From NCBI GenBank assembly GCA_024397995.1, contig CP073746.1:62001-126000 (forward strand): a DNA stretch of 64,000 nucleotides, in the 5' to 3' direction. The stretch is from a bacterium SCSIO 12827 (GTDB lineage: Bacteria; Pseudomonadota; Alphaproteobacteria; Rhodospirillales; Casp-alpha2). Below, in pieces: positions 25,458-34,082 of the stretch. Under the pieces are notes generated by a model, which saw only the letters and a program-made list of their open reading frames with translations, was not told the origin of the DNA and did not search any database. Position 1 is the first letter of the stretch. Each line of letters begins with the position of its first letter. The translations under genes and the position numbers were made by a program.

Positions 25458-25940
25458 ATGGGAACATATCGAACAGCACAAGTATGTATGAACGGACATT
25501 CGGCCACCTCCTCATTGGAGACGAGTCCAGAGTTGGCTGAGAAATTTTGTTCTGATTGTGGCGCCGAGACAATTTCGACCTGCCCAAGTTGTCAGGCCAA
25601 AATTCGTGGCGACTATCACGTCCCTGGCGTATTCGGCATGGGCGGATATACACCCCCAAATTTCTGTCATGAATGCGGAACCGCGTTCCCGTGGGCACGC
25701 GCAAAGATAGATGCAGCGAAAGAATTGGCAGATGAACTTGATGAGTTGTCGGATGACGAAAAAGAAAAGTTAAAAAGTACGATTGATGACTTGGTTGTCG
25801 CCGGGCCCAAGACCGAAGTTGCTGCGTTACGGTATAAGAAGCTAGTTGGGAAGGTTGGAATGGCAACAGCGTCTGCCTTACGCTCCATTCTTGTTGACGT
25901 TGCAAGTGAAGCGGCAAAGAAGCTTCTCTTTGGAGACTAA
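25458..25940 (+). CDS. DUF2321-like zinc-ribbon protein
   Basis: This 160-residue protein has zinc-binding pairs: CMNGH, CSDCG, CPSC and CHECG, with the linking phrases IRGDYHVPGVFG and FPWARAKI. This pattern fits the DUF2321 family. The C-terminal half is helical and acidic, then basic. The ATG at 25458 is chosen because the recognisable domain begins within a few residues. It ends 45 bases before the start of the STAND gene and reads in the same direction, so the two may be co-transcribed. Function unknown. Confidence 0.7.
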   Translation: MGTYRTAQVCMNGHSATSSLETSPELAEKFCSDCGAETISTCPSCQAKIRGDYHVPGVFGMGGYTPPNFCHECGTAFPWARAKIDAAKELADELDELSDDEKEKLKSTIDDLVVAGPKTEVAALRYKKLVGKVGMATASALRSILVDVASEAAKKLLFGD

Positions 25941-25985
25941 TATGTGTGTGTCCCGCCCGTATACACGAAATGATTGGTAGACCAA

Positions 25986-28900
25986 ATGACCGACGGGCTT
26001 GTTGCCGATAGCAAGAGACAAGCCAATTCCTCGATTCGAGGTTACGTGTATCAAGCGTACCAGAGTATTTTGGCATGGATACGCTTAGGGCCGGACGAAG
26101 TGCTTTATCTCGAAGGTGCCGAAGATTTCGACGTTCATTCCAATTCGCACGTTACGGCAACTCAGGTAAAAGACACCCGCACGAGCGGAACTGTGACGTT
26201 ACGCTCTGGTGACGTAGTCGATGCGGTCAATCACTACTGGGAACATCAAGAAAACAATCCAAGTCAACGTGTGCGATTTCGATTTTTGACCACGGCGTAT
26301 CCGGGAAAAGAGAAAGGCGCGCCGTTTGAGGATCAAGTGACTGGGATAGAATATTGGTCACTCTGCGCAAGGGATGAAACTCGCGACTGTAAGCCATTGT
26401 TGGCTTTCCTACAAAAACTAGACCTCTCCAAGAGTCTGTCAGATTTCCTAAAAGCAGCGACCATCTCAGAATTTCGCGAACGGCTTCTGGTTCGTATCGA
26501 CTGGGATACCGGAATGCGCCCGATGGATGGTCTGCTTGAAGACATAAACAACCATTTGATCTTTGTTGGGGCCAAATATGGCGTAGATAGCTTCCAAGCA
26601 AAAAAGGTCTTGGGGTCGCTCCTGCAAGAGGTGATGGGGCTCCTGTCATCCGAGGGCACAAGGAATCTTACGTACGCTGATTTTGTCAGCTTATTTGAGC
26701 GCGTGACCATGGAACTTGTTCCCAAGGACGAGGCGGCGGCGATCCGAAGCGTTGGCCAAGTTCCGGGACATTCTATGCTGGTGGATTTAGGGCAAGCGCC
26801 AAATGTTCTCGGTGCACCTTTGCCGCTATTGCAAGGGGCAGTGTCGCGTAGAAACGTGGTTGAAAGGCTATTAGCCGCACTCAACCAATTTGGGGTTCTA
26901 ATTTTGAGAGGCAGTACAGGCCTCGGGAAAACCTCACTCGCTAGATTGGTCGCCGATGCGACGCGGGCTGATTGGGTATGGGCCGGCTTCCGTGGTCGAG
27001 GTGCGACACAGATTGCGGACCAGCTCAACCGAGCGGCATTCGAGATAAAAGCTTATGAGTTGCCTCTTCGAGTGGTCTTGGATGATTTGGATTTAAGTGC
27101 GGTACACCAATACGAGCGTGAATTGCTGGCGCTCGCGTTCTCGGTCGTCAACGCCAACGGTCAGCTAATCATCACAACTCAAGGCAAGTGCCCTGATGAT
27201 GTACTAAGCAAGCTTTGGATTGATAAAGGTTGTGATTTTGAAGTTCCGTACTTGGACGAGACAGATATAGCGGAACTACTTTTTTCACATGGCCTTGAGG
27301 ACGTGGACAAAGCGGCTAAATGGGCGCGCCTTATTCGCGGGTTGACTACGGGGCATCCACAATTAGCCCATGCAAGAGTACGGAACCTTCAGGCGCGGGG
27401 CTGGCCAGATCCTGCTGCGGAGGAAATTATATCCGTACCAAGTGATATTGACGACTTGAATACGCAAACTCGAAAGCGCCTATTGAGCGATGTTCCGAAT
27501 GACCCGGCGCGCGTTGTCGCATATCGCCTCAGTCTAGTTACGAACAATTTCAAACGCAGTACGGCCATGGACGTCGGTGCTGTAGACCCAGCCGTTAATC
27601 TACCGGGCGAGGCGTTCGATTGCCTTGTCGGCCCATGGGTGGAAGCCGTTGGCCAGGACCGGTTTCGAATTTCTCCGCTGCTTAACAATGTCGGTAAGGA
27701 GGTTCTTCCAGTTGCCGAACAAAAGGCAGTCCACGAGGCCATAGCGTTTGGCTTCATAAAGGCAGATTCAATTTCACCGGACGAGCTAGGCACGGGGCTT
27801 ATACACGCGATCTTGGCCGAATCTGACTGGGCTATTGTTTTTCTTTCTCAGGGGATTGTCTCGGCTGATGAAATGGCCCTGCGTGCAATCAGCGATTCAG
27901 TTTTCTGGTTAAGTGGAATTGGCCTCGATCCTGTGCGTCAGGTTGTAGCAAATGATGCGGTTGAGATGATGCTGCGCCTAGCCCAATTCAAAGTCCTCGC
28001 TGCTGCAAAGCGAGAGAAAGAAGCAGTTGCAGTTATTGAGCACGTAATAGAGCTAATTGGCAGAGAAGATCAGCCGAAACTAAGGGCGTACTCTGAGGTC
28101 ATGGCATTTGTCGTGTTTCTGAGCACGATAAACATTTCTATTCCTCCCGCGCGATCAATCAGAATGCTCGCGCGTCTGATTGAGTATGGCGAACAAGACG
28201 AAGCACTGGCGGACTTAAACGAGTCGGTAAAGAAAGCGTCCCTAGATACCGACACACTTCGTGGCCTCACATCATTTCAAATTTTGTTCTCATTCGAGGC
28301 AGCGCGCATCTCCGGCATTTCAGAATTCGAAGAGCTATTGCAGGCGTTGGATTCTATAGACGTGTCAGTACGCGAAAAGCTAGTCGAGGTTCTTGAGTAC
28401 AAGGGCGAGGAAATAGCCCATCGGTTAGTTAGCAACGCCTGGTGGCGCGACGCTTCACGTGACAGGCTAGACGTAGAGACGGCGCTTTCCGTCTATGAAA
28501 AGACAATTGAATCCGCGAAAAAGTGGGGCAGCCCTAGCCTTGAACGGGCAGCGTACATAGCGATTTCAGTGCTACATGACGAGTACCGGAACGACTCGCG
28601 TGAAGCTCTGCGAGTGTTGGATCGGGCAGGAGAAAAATTTTCCGCAAGCGATCAGTACCTATTGAATCAGAGAGCAAAGGTGCTTTTTCACAAGCGGGAT
28701 GATGCTGCCGCAGTTCAAATGTTCCAAGCTGTTCTTGAGGGAACGTCGTTAGATGAAATCGAGCGCGCTTTCGCTGGTCGAACGGGTGGAATCGCGGCAG
28801 GGCGGATGAACGATTGGCAGAACGCCGAGAAGTTATTTCGGCTTGCTGCGGAAGCTGCTGACAGCACCAGCCAGGATTCCATGGCGGCCGGGTTATGGGC

Positions 28901-30017
28901 CGATACCGCATTCTCGCTGTGGAAGATCGGAAAGAAAAAAGACGCGCTGCAACTGTATGCGGAAGTCCTCAGGCGATTAGAGAAAATTCCTGAGAACGGC
29001 AGTTTACGGGATCGATTTGCACATGCCGCTGTGCGGCACTGCATTGCATGGATCGAGTTGAGCAAAGATGCATTGGGTCAGGGCGAGTTAGTAGAACCGG
29101 TGCCGGGACTCTGTAGTACGCAAGAGCCCCGCGAAGAAATCCGCGAACGGGGACTCGTAGATTTGTCGGCGGTATGGGGGCTCCTAGGAAATATCGACAC
29201 TCGCCTTGGAACGGGTCTCGGTCTCTCGAAAGTTGCCGACGAGAAATGCAGCGGCGAGGTGTCGTTAAACATACGGCTTTCAGACCGAATAGCGAAATAT
29301 CAGGGTCTGTGGGCTGGCGTAGACACTGAAAATGCAGCGAAAACCATTATCGAAATGATGGAAGGAAACGAGCATTACCTGAAATCAGAAGGGGATATCA
29401 ATGACGGTTGGAGTCCGGGCGATATTGAGAGTCTCGAAAGTGATTTTTGGCAGGATGATACCCACAAGGAGAATTTCAAACTCTCAATCGTTGGTGCTGC
29501 AATAGTGCGCATGAGCCTACCCACGCGGAAGAAAATACCTGTCCAAAAATGGCAGGCCGATGCGGCGTTGTTCGGCCTCAATACTGAGGATGCCACAAGG
29601 TTTTTTGAGCTGTTGTCAGGTGAGAGCAGCAAGTCAGATGGCACGCTGACCGATGAGTGTGCCAAAGCTATTCATATACTAGAGAGTGGCCAGCCTGCGC
29701 CGAGCGATCTTTTCATATGCCATTTTCGATTATTGAACGGCCTCGTAAACGGTTCATGGGACAACGGAATCGGTACTTCTTTGGCAAAGGTGGCGGTGCG
29801 GAACTGGCGCTTTGTGATCGCACGCCAAAGGTTCGCTCTTCGATCCCCAAACATTTCTGCAGAAGCTATCAAGTCGGCTTGCAACGATGATACGAAGACC
29901 AGCTTTGCAAAAGTGGCGCTCATTCTAAATGCGGCTCACGACGCCGTTGGTGTGCCCTTAGCGCCAACGGGTGTTTTGTTTTTAAACGAGACACAAGAAG
30001 GGAACAAACCAACATAG
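25986..30017 (+). CDS. STAND NTPase with Cap4-like nuclease N-terminus
   Basis: This very large protein of 1343 residues has three parts. Numbering here counts four extra residues, from an alternative upstream TTG. The N-terminal domain (about 1-250) resembles Cap4/DUF4297 nucleases: RGYVYQAYQSILAWIRL, then LEGAEDFDV and TATQVKD, giving the acidic and QxK residues (Glu50, Asp51, Lys66). The central NTPase has a P-loop GSTGLGKT (313-320) and a Walker B VVLDDLDLS (about 367-375). The C-terminal 800 residues look like helical repeats of the TPR type, as in sensor regions of STAND proteins. Avs-type anti-phage proteins have this layout. Activity is inferred from domains. Confidence 0.8.
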   Translation: MTDGLVADSKRQANSSIRGYVYQAYQSILAWIRLGPDEVLYLEGAEDFDVHSNSHVTATQVKDTRTSGTVTLRSGDVVDAVNHYWEHQENNPSQRVRFRFLTTAYPGKEKGAPFEDQVTGIEYWSLCARDETRDCKPLLAFLQKLDLSKSLSDFLKAATISEFRERLLVRIDWDTGMRPMDGLLEDINNHLIFVGAKYGVDSFQAKKVLGSLLQEVMGLLSSEGTRNLTYADFVSLFERVTMELVPKDEAAAIRSVGQVPGHSMLVDLGQAPNVLGAPLPLLQGAVSRRNVVERLLAALNQFGVLILRGSTGLGKTSLARLVADATRADWVWAGFRGRGATQIADQLNRAAFEIKAYELPLRVVLDDLDLSAVHQYERELLALAFSVVNANGQLIITTQGKCPDDVLSKLWIDKGCDFEVPYLDETDIAELLFSHGLEDVDKAAKWARLIRGLTTGHPQLAHARVRNLQARGWPDPAAEEIISVPSDIDDLNTQTRKRLLSDVPNDPARVVAYRLSLVTNNFKRSTAMDVGAVDPAVNLPGEAFDCLVGPWVEAVGQDRFRISPLLNNVGKEVLPVAEQKAVHEAIAFGFIKADSISPDELGTGLIHAILAESDWAIVFLSQGIVSADEMALRAISDSVFWLSGIGLDPVRQVVANDAVEMMLRLAQFKVLAAAKREKEAVAVIEHVIELIGREDQPKLRAYSEVMAFVVFLSTINISIPPARSIRMLARLIEYGEQDEALADLNESVKKASLDTDTLRGLTSFQILFSFEAARISGISEFEELLQALDSIDVSVREKLVEVLEYKGEEIAHRLVSNAWWRDASRDRLDVETALSVYEKTIESAKKWGSPSLERAAYIAISVLHDEYRNDSREALRVLDRAGEKFSASDQYLLNQRAKVLFHKRDDAAAVQMFQAVLEGTSLDEIERAFAGRTGGIAAGRMNDWQNAEKLFRLAAEAADSTSQDSMAAGLWADTAFSLWKIGKKKDALQLYAEVLRRLEKIPENGSLRDRFAHAAVRHCIAWIELSKDALGQGELVEPVPGLCSTQEPREEIRERGLVDLSAVWGLLGNIDTRLGTGLGLSKVADEKCSGEVSLNIRLSDRIAKYQGLWAGVDTENAAKTIIEMMEGNEHYLKSEGDINDGWSPGDIESLESDFWQDDTHKENFKLSIVGAAIVRMSLPTRKKIPVQKWQADAALFGLNTEDATRFFELLSGESSKSDGTLTDECAKAIHILESGQPAPSDLFICHFRLLNGLVNGSWDNGIGTSLAKVAVRNWRFVIARQRFALRSPNISAEAIKSACNDDTKTSFAKVALILNAAHDAVGVPLAPTGVLFLNETQEGNKPT

Positions 30018-30055
30018 AGATCGATTTCTCATGACATGCGACTTGCGAGGCGGAC

Positions 30056-30595
30056 TTGGCGTTTAAGAAACTTAATCCTGAGAATTGGGATCAGCACGAC
30101 CCGACCAGCAGTGTATTCGTTCTTGTAGACAAGAATGGAGTTTCACGAACCCCGATGGGCGGTGAATGGGCGAGGATGATCCTTGAGCCCGGGCTCAATG
30201 ACTGTGTGCCTAGAGATGTCATTGAATTGTTTGAAGTGGCACGCGCAACTGTGGTCTACGGTTGGTTTTTCTATCCGCTCTTTGCCGTAGGTTGTGAGCA
30301 ACTATTCATCGTGCATGAAGCTGCCGTCATTCATCGATGCAAGGATGTCGGAGCGCCGAAGAAGGCGAAGTCATTTGCTGAGAAGATTGACTGGCTTATA
30401 GGAAATGGATTCCTCACCGAGAGTAGGCGGGTGCAATGGACGGCGGTTCGCCAACTTCGTAACAGCGCTGCCCACAAAAAGAACCAGAGTATTTTTGATC
30501 CAACCATGGCGGTACGGAATGTTGAGATCGCGGCCGAATTGATAAACGAACTGTTCCTCACGGACAAAATAGCCCCGCAGAGCGAATGCGATTAG
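30056..30595 (+). CDS. HEPN-like protein downstream of the STAND gene
   Basis: This helical 179-residue protein has an R-x4-H motif in QLRNSAAHKK (about residues 137-146), typical of HEPN-fold RNases and related proteins such as DUF4145-type. The frame has no ATG at its beginning, and the TTG at 30056 after GAGGCGGAC is the likely start. It follows the STAND gene by 38 bases and precedes a membrane-protein gene by three, forming an apparent three-gene unit. It could be an RNase effector, an antitoxin-like partner or a structural HEPN protein; the sequence cannot decide. Confidence 0.65.
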   Translation: MAFKKLNPENWDQHDPTSSVFVLVDKNGVSRTPMGGEWARMILEPGLNDCVPRDVIELFEVARATVVYGWFFYPLFAVGCEQLFIVHEAAVIHRCKDVGAPKKAKSFAEKIDWLIGNGFLTESRRVQWTAVRQLRNSAAHKKNQSIFDPTMAVRNVEIAAELINELFLTDKIAPQSECD

Positions 30596-30598
30596 CAC

Positions 30599-31501
30599 AT
30601 GATTTTGTTCCTGAAAGTTCTTGTTGGAGTGTTCGCTTTCGTCTCGGCCATCATTACGTTTATCGCTCAGGGAAAGGACGCAAATTGGCATTTGTGGCGA
30701 GTAAGCCGGACAATATTGCGTGTGACGGGCTTTACCTGCTTCGTCCTGTCTTCTGTGGGCTATATCTACTTTGACTATCGCGACGAAACATTGAGGCAGG
30801 CCGCGGACGCAGAATTTAGGGCTGCAATGATTGATGTTTCGAGAGACATAATGCGGTCAGCTCACCCTTATCATCCCAAGGAAGTGCGCTTTGACTATTG
30901 CTTCGACAGCAAAGATTTAATGGCTATTGCCAAGAAAAAATGGGGTGATGTGTCGCTAGCGGAGGCGCAGAGTTCAATTCGAAATTTGGGGGAAAAAGCA
31001 TTCCGGGAAATATTTGGTTCCAGTGTCACCATTTTTTTCACCAAACAGAAAACGTTCAGGGAAGGGTTTTACCGGGACTTGAAGTCGGACATCGCCGTCA
31101 TTCACCTAGAGCCTCATCAGGTATCCAAAGTCATTCATTTCCCACGAATAGAAGAAACGTCTGAGAAAGCCTTTTGCCAGCATGTGATATTTAGCGTGCC
31201 TGAAGTTGGTTTTAATGCGTTTGATTCATATAACGCCGTTCAAGCGCATTCATATTATGACCTAACCGGTTCGCATTTCTTTCTGTATCTCAAAGCTTCC
31301 AAGTTAGCGCAAATCCTCGGATTATCATCGCCATTTGCAAAGAACCTCTCCGTGGCCTTTGGTAACGGAGTGAGGAAATTTTATCTGCAAAAAGACAAGC
31401 GGGTTGAAAGCAAAACAATAAAGGCCGGGCGTGCGTATAGGCAGGAATCAGATATACCAGCGATTGAAGAAGATTATCCAAGTCTTCGTGTGCCGTCGTA
31501 A
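30599..31501 (+). CDS. Hypothetical membrane protein, 300 residues
   Basis: Two hydrophobic segments lie at the N-terminus (about residues 3-23 and 40-60: LRVTGFTCFVLSSVGYIYF), and the rest is a soluble domain of about 235 residues. I do not recognise the soluble part. It contains FDYCFDSKDLMAIAKKKWGD near the middle and a basic C-terminal region. The start is three bases after the HEPN-like gene stop, so the two are very likely co-expressed. It may be a membrane partner of the preceding defence-like genes, which is inference from position. Confidence 0.65.
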   Translation: MILFLKVLVGVFAFVSAIITFIAQGKDANWHLWRVSRTILRVTGFTCFVLSSVGYIYFDYRDETLRQAADAEFRAAMIDVSRDIMRSAHPYHPKEVRFDYCFDSKDLMAIAKKKWGDVSLAEAQSSIRNLGEKAFREIFGSSVTIFFTKQKTFREGFYRDLKSDIAVIHLEPHQVSKVIHFPRIEETSEKAFCQHVIFSVPEVGFNAFDSYNAVQAHSYYDLTGSHFFLYLKASKLAQILGLSSPFAKNLSVAFGNGVRKFYLQKDKRVESKTIKAGRAYRQESDIPAIEEDYPSLRVPS

Positions 31502-31637
31502 GGGTTCCATGTATGTGCTATCGCCTCAATTGCGATTGCGCGTGGCGATGGCTTCGCTACGCACACACCGGGAAATTTTCAAAGCCCCCTCTGGAAAAAT
31601 AGGGGTCAGCGGCCACTTCGCGATACGGCGATATTCG

Positions 31638-31663
31638 CCCCTCCCCACCCCCACCCCCACCCC
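31638..31663 (-). repeat. G-quadruplex-capable tract
   Basis: On the minus strand this is four runs of G (4, 5, 5 and 4 bases) separated by single bases, which is a strong quadruplex-forming pattern. It is in the non-coding right end of element A, 285 bp from the attachment repeat. No function is assigned. Confidence 0.6.
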
Positions 31664-31861
31664 TCCGGGTTCAAATTTTGGAAGATGGAAGATGCTCTGA
31701 GTGGTGCCGGGGCATTGTCGCTCCGAGTTAGATCGACGCTCCGTGTAGACGTACTAAGGCACGAGCGGCGGGCATAGATGCTTCGCAGCGCGCCTACGCG
31801 GTGGCTAGCTGCGTTGAGCTGTTGGGAGCCGCGCGAGAAAAAAGACACGAAATTGCGTCGC

Positions 31862-31884
31862 GTGCCTACCCGGTGCCTACCCGA
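31862..31884 (+). repeat. 23-bp repeat near right end of element A
   Basis: This sequence is identical, in the same orientation, to 19557-19579 (two tandem GTGCCTACCCG units). It lies 64 bp inside the second attachment core. It is probably the partner arm site for the element A integrase. Confidence 0.6.
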
Positions 31885-31917
31885 GCGAAAACGCCAACTG
31901 CGCTGATTTGCGGGGAA

Positions 31918-31946
31918 TCAAAAACCCCTTGATAATTCAAAGGGTT
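31918..31946 (-). terminator. Terminator adjoining the middle attachment repeat
   Basis: Arms 31923-31932 and 31937-31946 pair over ten positions on the minus strand, including one G-U pair, around a four-base loop. A run of Ts follows (A-tract 31920-31924 on the plus strand). Placed immediately downstream of the tRNA 3'-half copy, it would terminate the tRNA transcript if element A were the one joined to the tRNA. Confidence 0.7.
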
Positions 31947-31948
31947 GG

Positions 31949-31996
31949 AATGGTGGAGCCGGACGGAATCGAACCGACGACCTCTACAATGCCATT
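31949..31996 (-). repeat. Attachment site repeat, junction of elements A and B
   Basis: This is the second identical 48-bp copy of the tRNA-Ala(GGC) 3' half. It is the right boundary of element A and the left boundary of element B. The remaining 5' half of the tRNA is absent here, so this copy is an attachment site and not a gene. Confidence 0.92.
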
Positions 31997-32118
31997 GCAC
32001 CGGATAGCCAGTCAGATCAACGGCATAACTCTCCAACAGTAGTCAAACGCAAGCACGACGACTCAAGCACTTAGCAGGAGTTGCGTATGAGTTGCGTGTT
32101 ACTGGTTGGGAGACTGCT

Positions 32119-32814
32119 GTGAGCGGCATTGTGCGAGTGAAGAGGTTCACGGGCCCGTTCACAGTCGTTCCAGATACTATCCTAGAATTCGACAAGCATC
32201 ACCCGATGCGTCCGGAGACGCGTCTAGTGCTTGCTTGGCTTATCGGCCGCCCGAATGACTGGACGGTTTATGTTTCTCAGCTGATCAAAAAACTCGGCCT
32301 ATCAAGAGATAGGTGGCGCCGTGCGCGAGTAGAGTTGGAGCGTTGGGGATACTTGGTCCAGATTCGACGACGAACGCCGGATGGTCGGTTTGAATGGGAC
32401 CACACCGTTTATGACACGCCGGTAGTTGTAGACGGAACAGAAGCCGAAGGGGCCGGGCATCCTAGACGCCGGCCGGCGACTTCCTCAGATGGATACCGGG
32501 TCGATGAGAGGCCAGCCATCGACGGGTTTTCCAACGATGGTCGATCGGGCGTTGGTAAGCCCGGCGATATAACAACACCATCTCACCAACAAGATTCAAA
32601 CACCCCCCTAAATCCCCCCGCTTCGATCACGCAAGCTTGCTTCGAAGAAGCGCAACGCAGATTCGGCGGCTACAGCGTCGAGCACCTCGAAGAACGTTGG
32701 CGGGCGTGGGTCAACGACAAGGGGGAGGCTCCGAAGGACCTCGATAAAGCATTTCTCGCCTGGGCGGCAACCTACGTTCGGAACCATCCGCTGCCAGGAG
32801 GGGGAACTTTCTGA
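32119..32814 (+). CDS. Winged-helix replication-initiator-like protein
   Basis: This 231-residue protein opens with a winged-helix region: FTVVPDTILEFDKHHPMRPETRLVLAWLIGRPNDW, then a recognition helix LIKKLGLSRDRWRRARVELERWGYLV. The pattern is typical of phage and plasmid replication-associated proteins (DnaD or replisome-organiser type). A disordered linker rich in Pro, Thr and Asp follows, and the C-terminal part (about 175-231) is helical. The GTG at 32119 after GGGAG is the likely start; a TTG nine codons upstream is possible. It is the first gene inside element B. Confidence 0.7.
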   Translation: MSGIVRVKRFTGPFTVVPDTILEFDKHHPMRPETRLVLAWLIGRPNDWTVYVSQLIKKLGLSRDRWRRARVELERWGYLVQIRRRTPDGRFEWDHTVYDTPVVVDGTEAEGAGHPRRRPATSSDGYRVDERPAIDGFSNDGRSGVGKPGDITTPSHQQDSNTPLNPPASITQACFEEAQRRFGGYSVEHLEERWRAWVNDKGEAPKDLDKAFLAWAATYVRNHPLPGGGTF

Positions 32815-32886
32815 AATTACGGCGGGCATTGCGCGCCGCTTCAAAAACTTCACCACTTGATAGTTCGAGAGAGATTGAGACGAAAG

Positions 32887-34041
32887 ATGTTCAACGATTG
32901 CTTCACCTGTGAAATCACCCACCACTATGTCCAGCTGGCAAACCAGTTCACTCAAGACCTTAGCCAGGTGTTGCTGACGCCGATGTGGGCGATCTTTCTG
33001 GGGATCGCCGGCCTCTGGGTGATCTCTCATGGTTTCCGGATGGTCTTGGGAAAACCGGACGTATTTGGGTTCTTTCACGAATTTCTTTTCCTTGTCATCG
33101 CAGCGGCTCTGCTTAGCGGTCAGGGGCCGGGATTGGTTGACCTCATCTACAAGTCGGCGCTGGCCACCATCAGCGGAGCTGCATCGGCGGTTTTGAAAGC
33201 TGGCGGTGGGGTTTCGGTGCAGACAGGGGTTTCCGTTCCCGCCATTCCAGGTGTTAGCGGGATCCAAGGTTTGGACGGAATAGCCGGGTTGGTGCAGGTG
33301 GCTCACAACGGTGTTTTCAAGGTGTTCGGCATGGCGCAGGCCATGTTGAGCTATGCGACGTTGACCAATCCGTCGCCGATCATCTTCGCGGTTCTATTGC
33401 TGCTGCCTTACGGACTTTTGTTGATCGTCTATTTCGCGCAAGTCGTCGTCACAATTTTCCGCGTAATGATGTTTGCCGCCTTGTCTCCGATTCTGATGGT
33501 CGCTCTCGGGTTCGGTTGGGGCAAAGACGTCGCTTTGAATGGTGTGAGAACTCTGTTCGCGGCATTCATGGTTCTCTATGGCGCCACTATTGCGCTGGCC
33601 GTATGTCTTTACGGCGTCAGCGAACTTGGCATTGGCACTGTAGGGGAGGGCGCGGCCCAGATACCTGAGATGTTGGCGCTCAACAATCCGAAACTTTGGG
33701 TGGCTATCGCTCTCGGTTGGCTCGGGACGGCTTTCATGGCCGAAGCGACCGGGATGGCGAACTCAATCGCGGGCTCAAAGCTTACGAACCAGGCAGCTGC
33801 TGTCATCACGGCAGGTGCCGTGGCGACCGGTGCTTACGCGGTTAACCGTGCTCGAGGTCAATGGGGCGGCGCACTCTCGGGCGCTGCTGGAGGCGTTGCC
33901 TCCGGTCTCGCTACCGGTGCCGGGGGGCTGGTTTCAGCCGGGCTCAATCCTGGGAACGCGGCGCAGGCAGCTGCGAGCAAAATTTCACCCGGCGCACAAA
34001 AGGTGATGGATCGCATGAGGAACCCAAACGCTTCCGGGTAA
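32887..34041 (+). CDS. TrbL/VirB6-type conjugal transfer membrane protein
   Basis: This 384-residue polytopic protein has at least five hydrophobic segments, including WAIFLGIAGLWVISHGFRMV. The conserved loop FRVMMFAALSPILMVALGF is typical of VirB6/TrbL proteins, the inner-membrane channel component of type IV secretion systems. The C-terminal 80 residues are Ala/Gly-rich and low-complexity. The ATG at 32887 is chosen; the frame is open upstream with TTG codons. No other VirB genes are present in the window, so this protein may use a conjugation system encoded elsewhere, or do something else. Confidence 0.8.
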   Translation: MFNDCFTCEITHHYVQLANQFTQDLSQVLLTPMWAIFLGIAGLWVISHGFRMVLGKPDVFGFFHEFLFLVIAAALLSGQGPGLVDLIYKSALATISGAASAVLKAGGGVSVQTGVSVPAIPGVSGIQGLDGIAGLVQVAHNGVFKVFGMAQAMLSYATLTNPSPIIFAVLLLLPYGLLLIVYFAQVVVTIFRVMMFAALSPILMVALGFGWGKDVALNGVRTLFAAFMVLYGATIALAVCLYGVSELGIGTVGEGAAQIPEMLALNNPKLWVAIALGWLGTAFMAEATGMANSIAGSKLTNQAAAVITAGAVATGAYAVNRARGQWGGALSGAAGGVASGLATGAGGLVSAGLNPGNAAQAAASKISPGAQKVMDRMRNPNASG

Positions 34042-34082
34042 GGCAACAAGGTAGCGAGCAACACGTCACGATGGAGAAAATT

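Larger units (their letters stand above)
31502..31917. other. Intergenic region at the right end of element A
   Basis: No convincing gene is seen here. Short frames exist on both strands, but they lack start signals and protein-like composition. The region holds a run able to form a G-quadruplex (31638-31663, minus strand) and the second copy of the 23-bp repeat (31862-31884). Confidence 0.6.
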
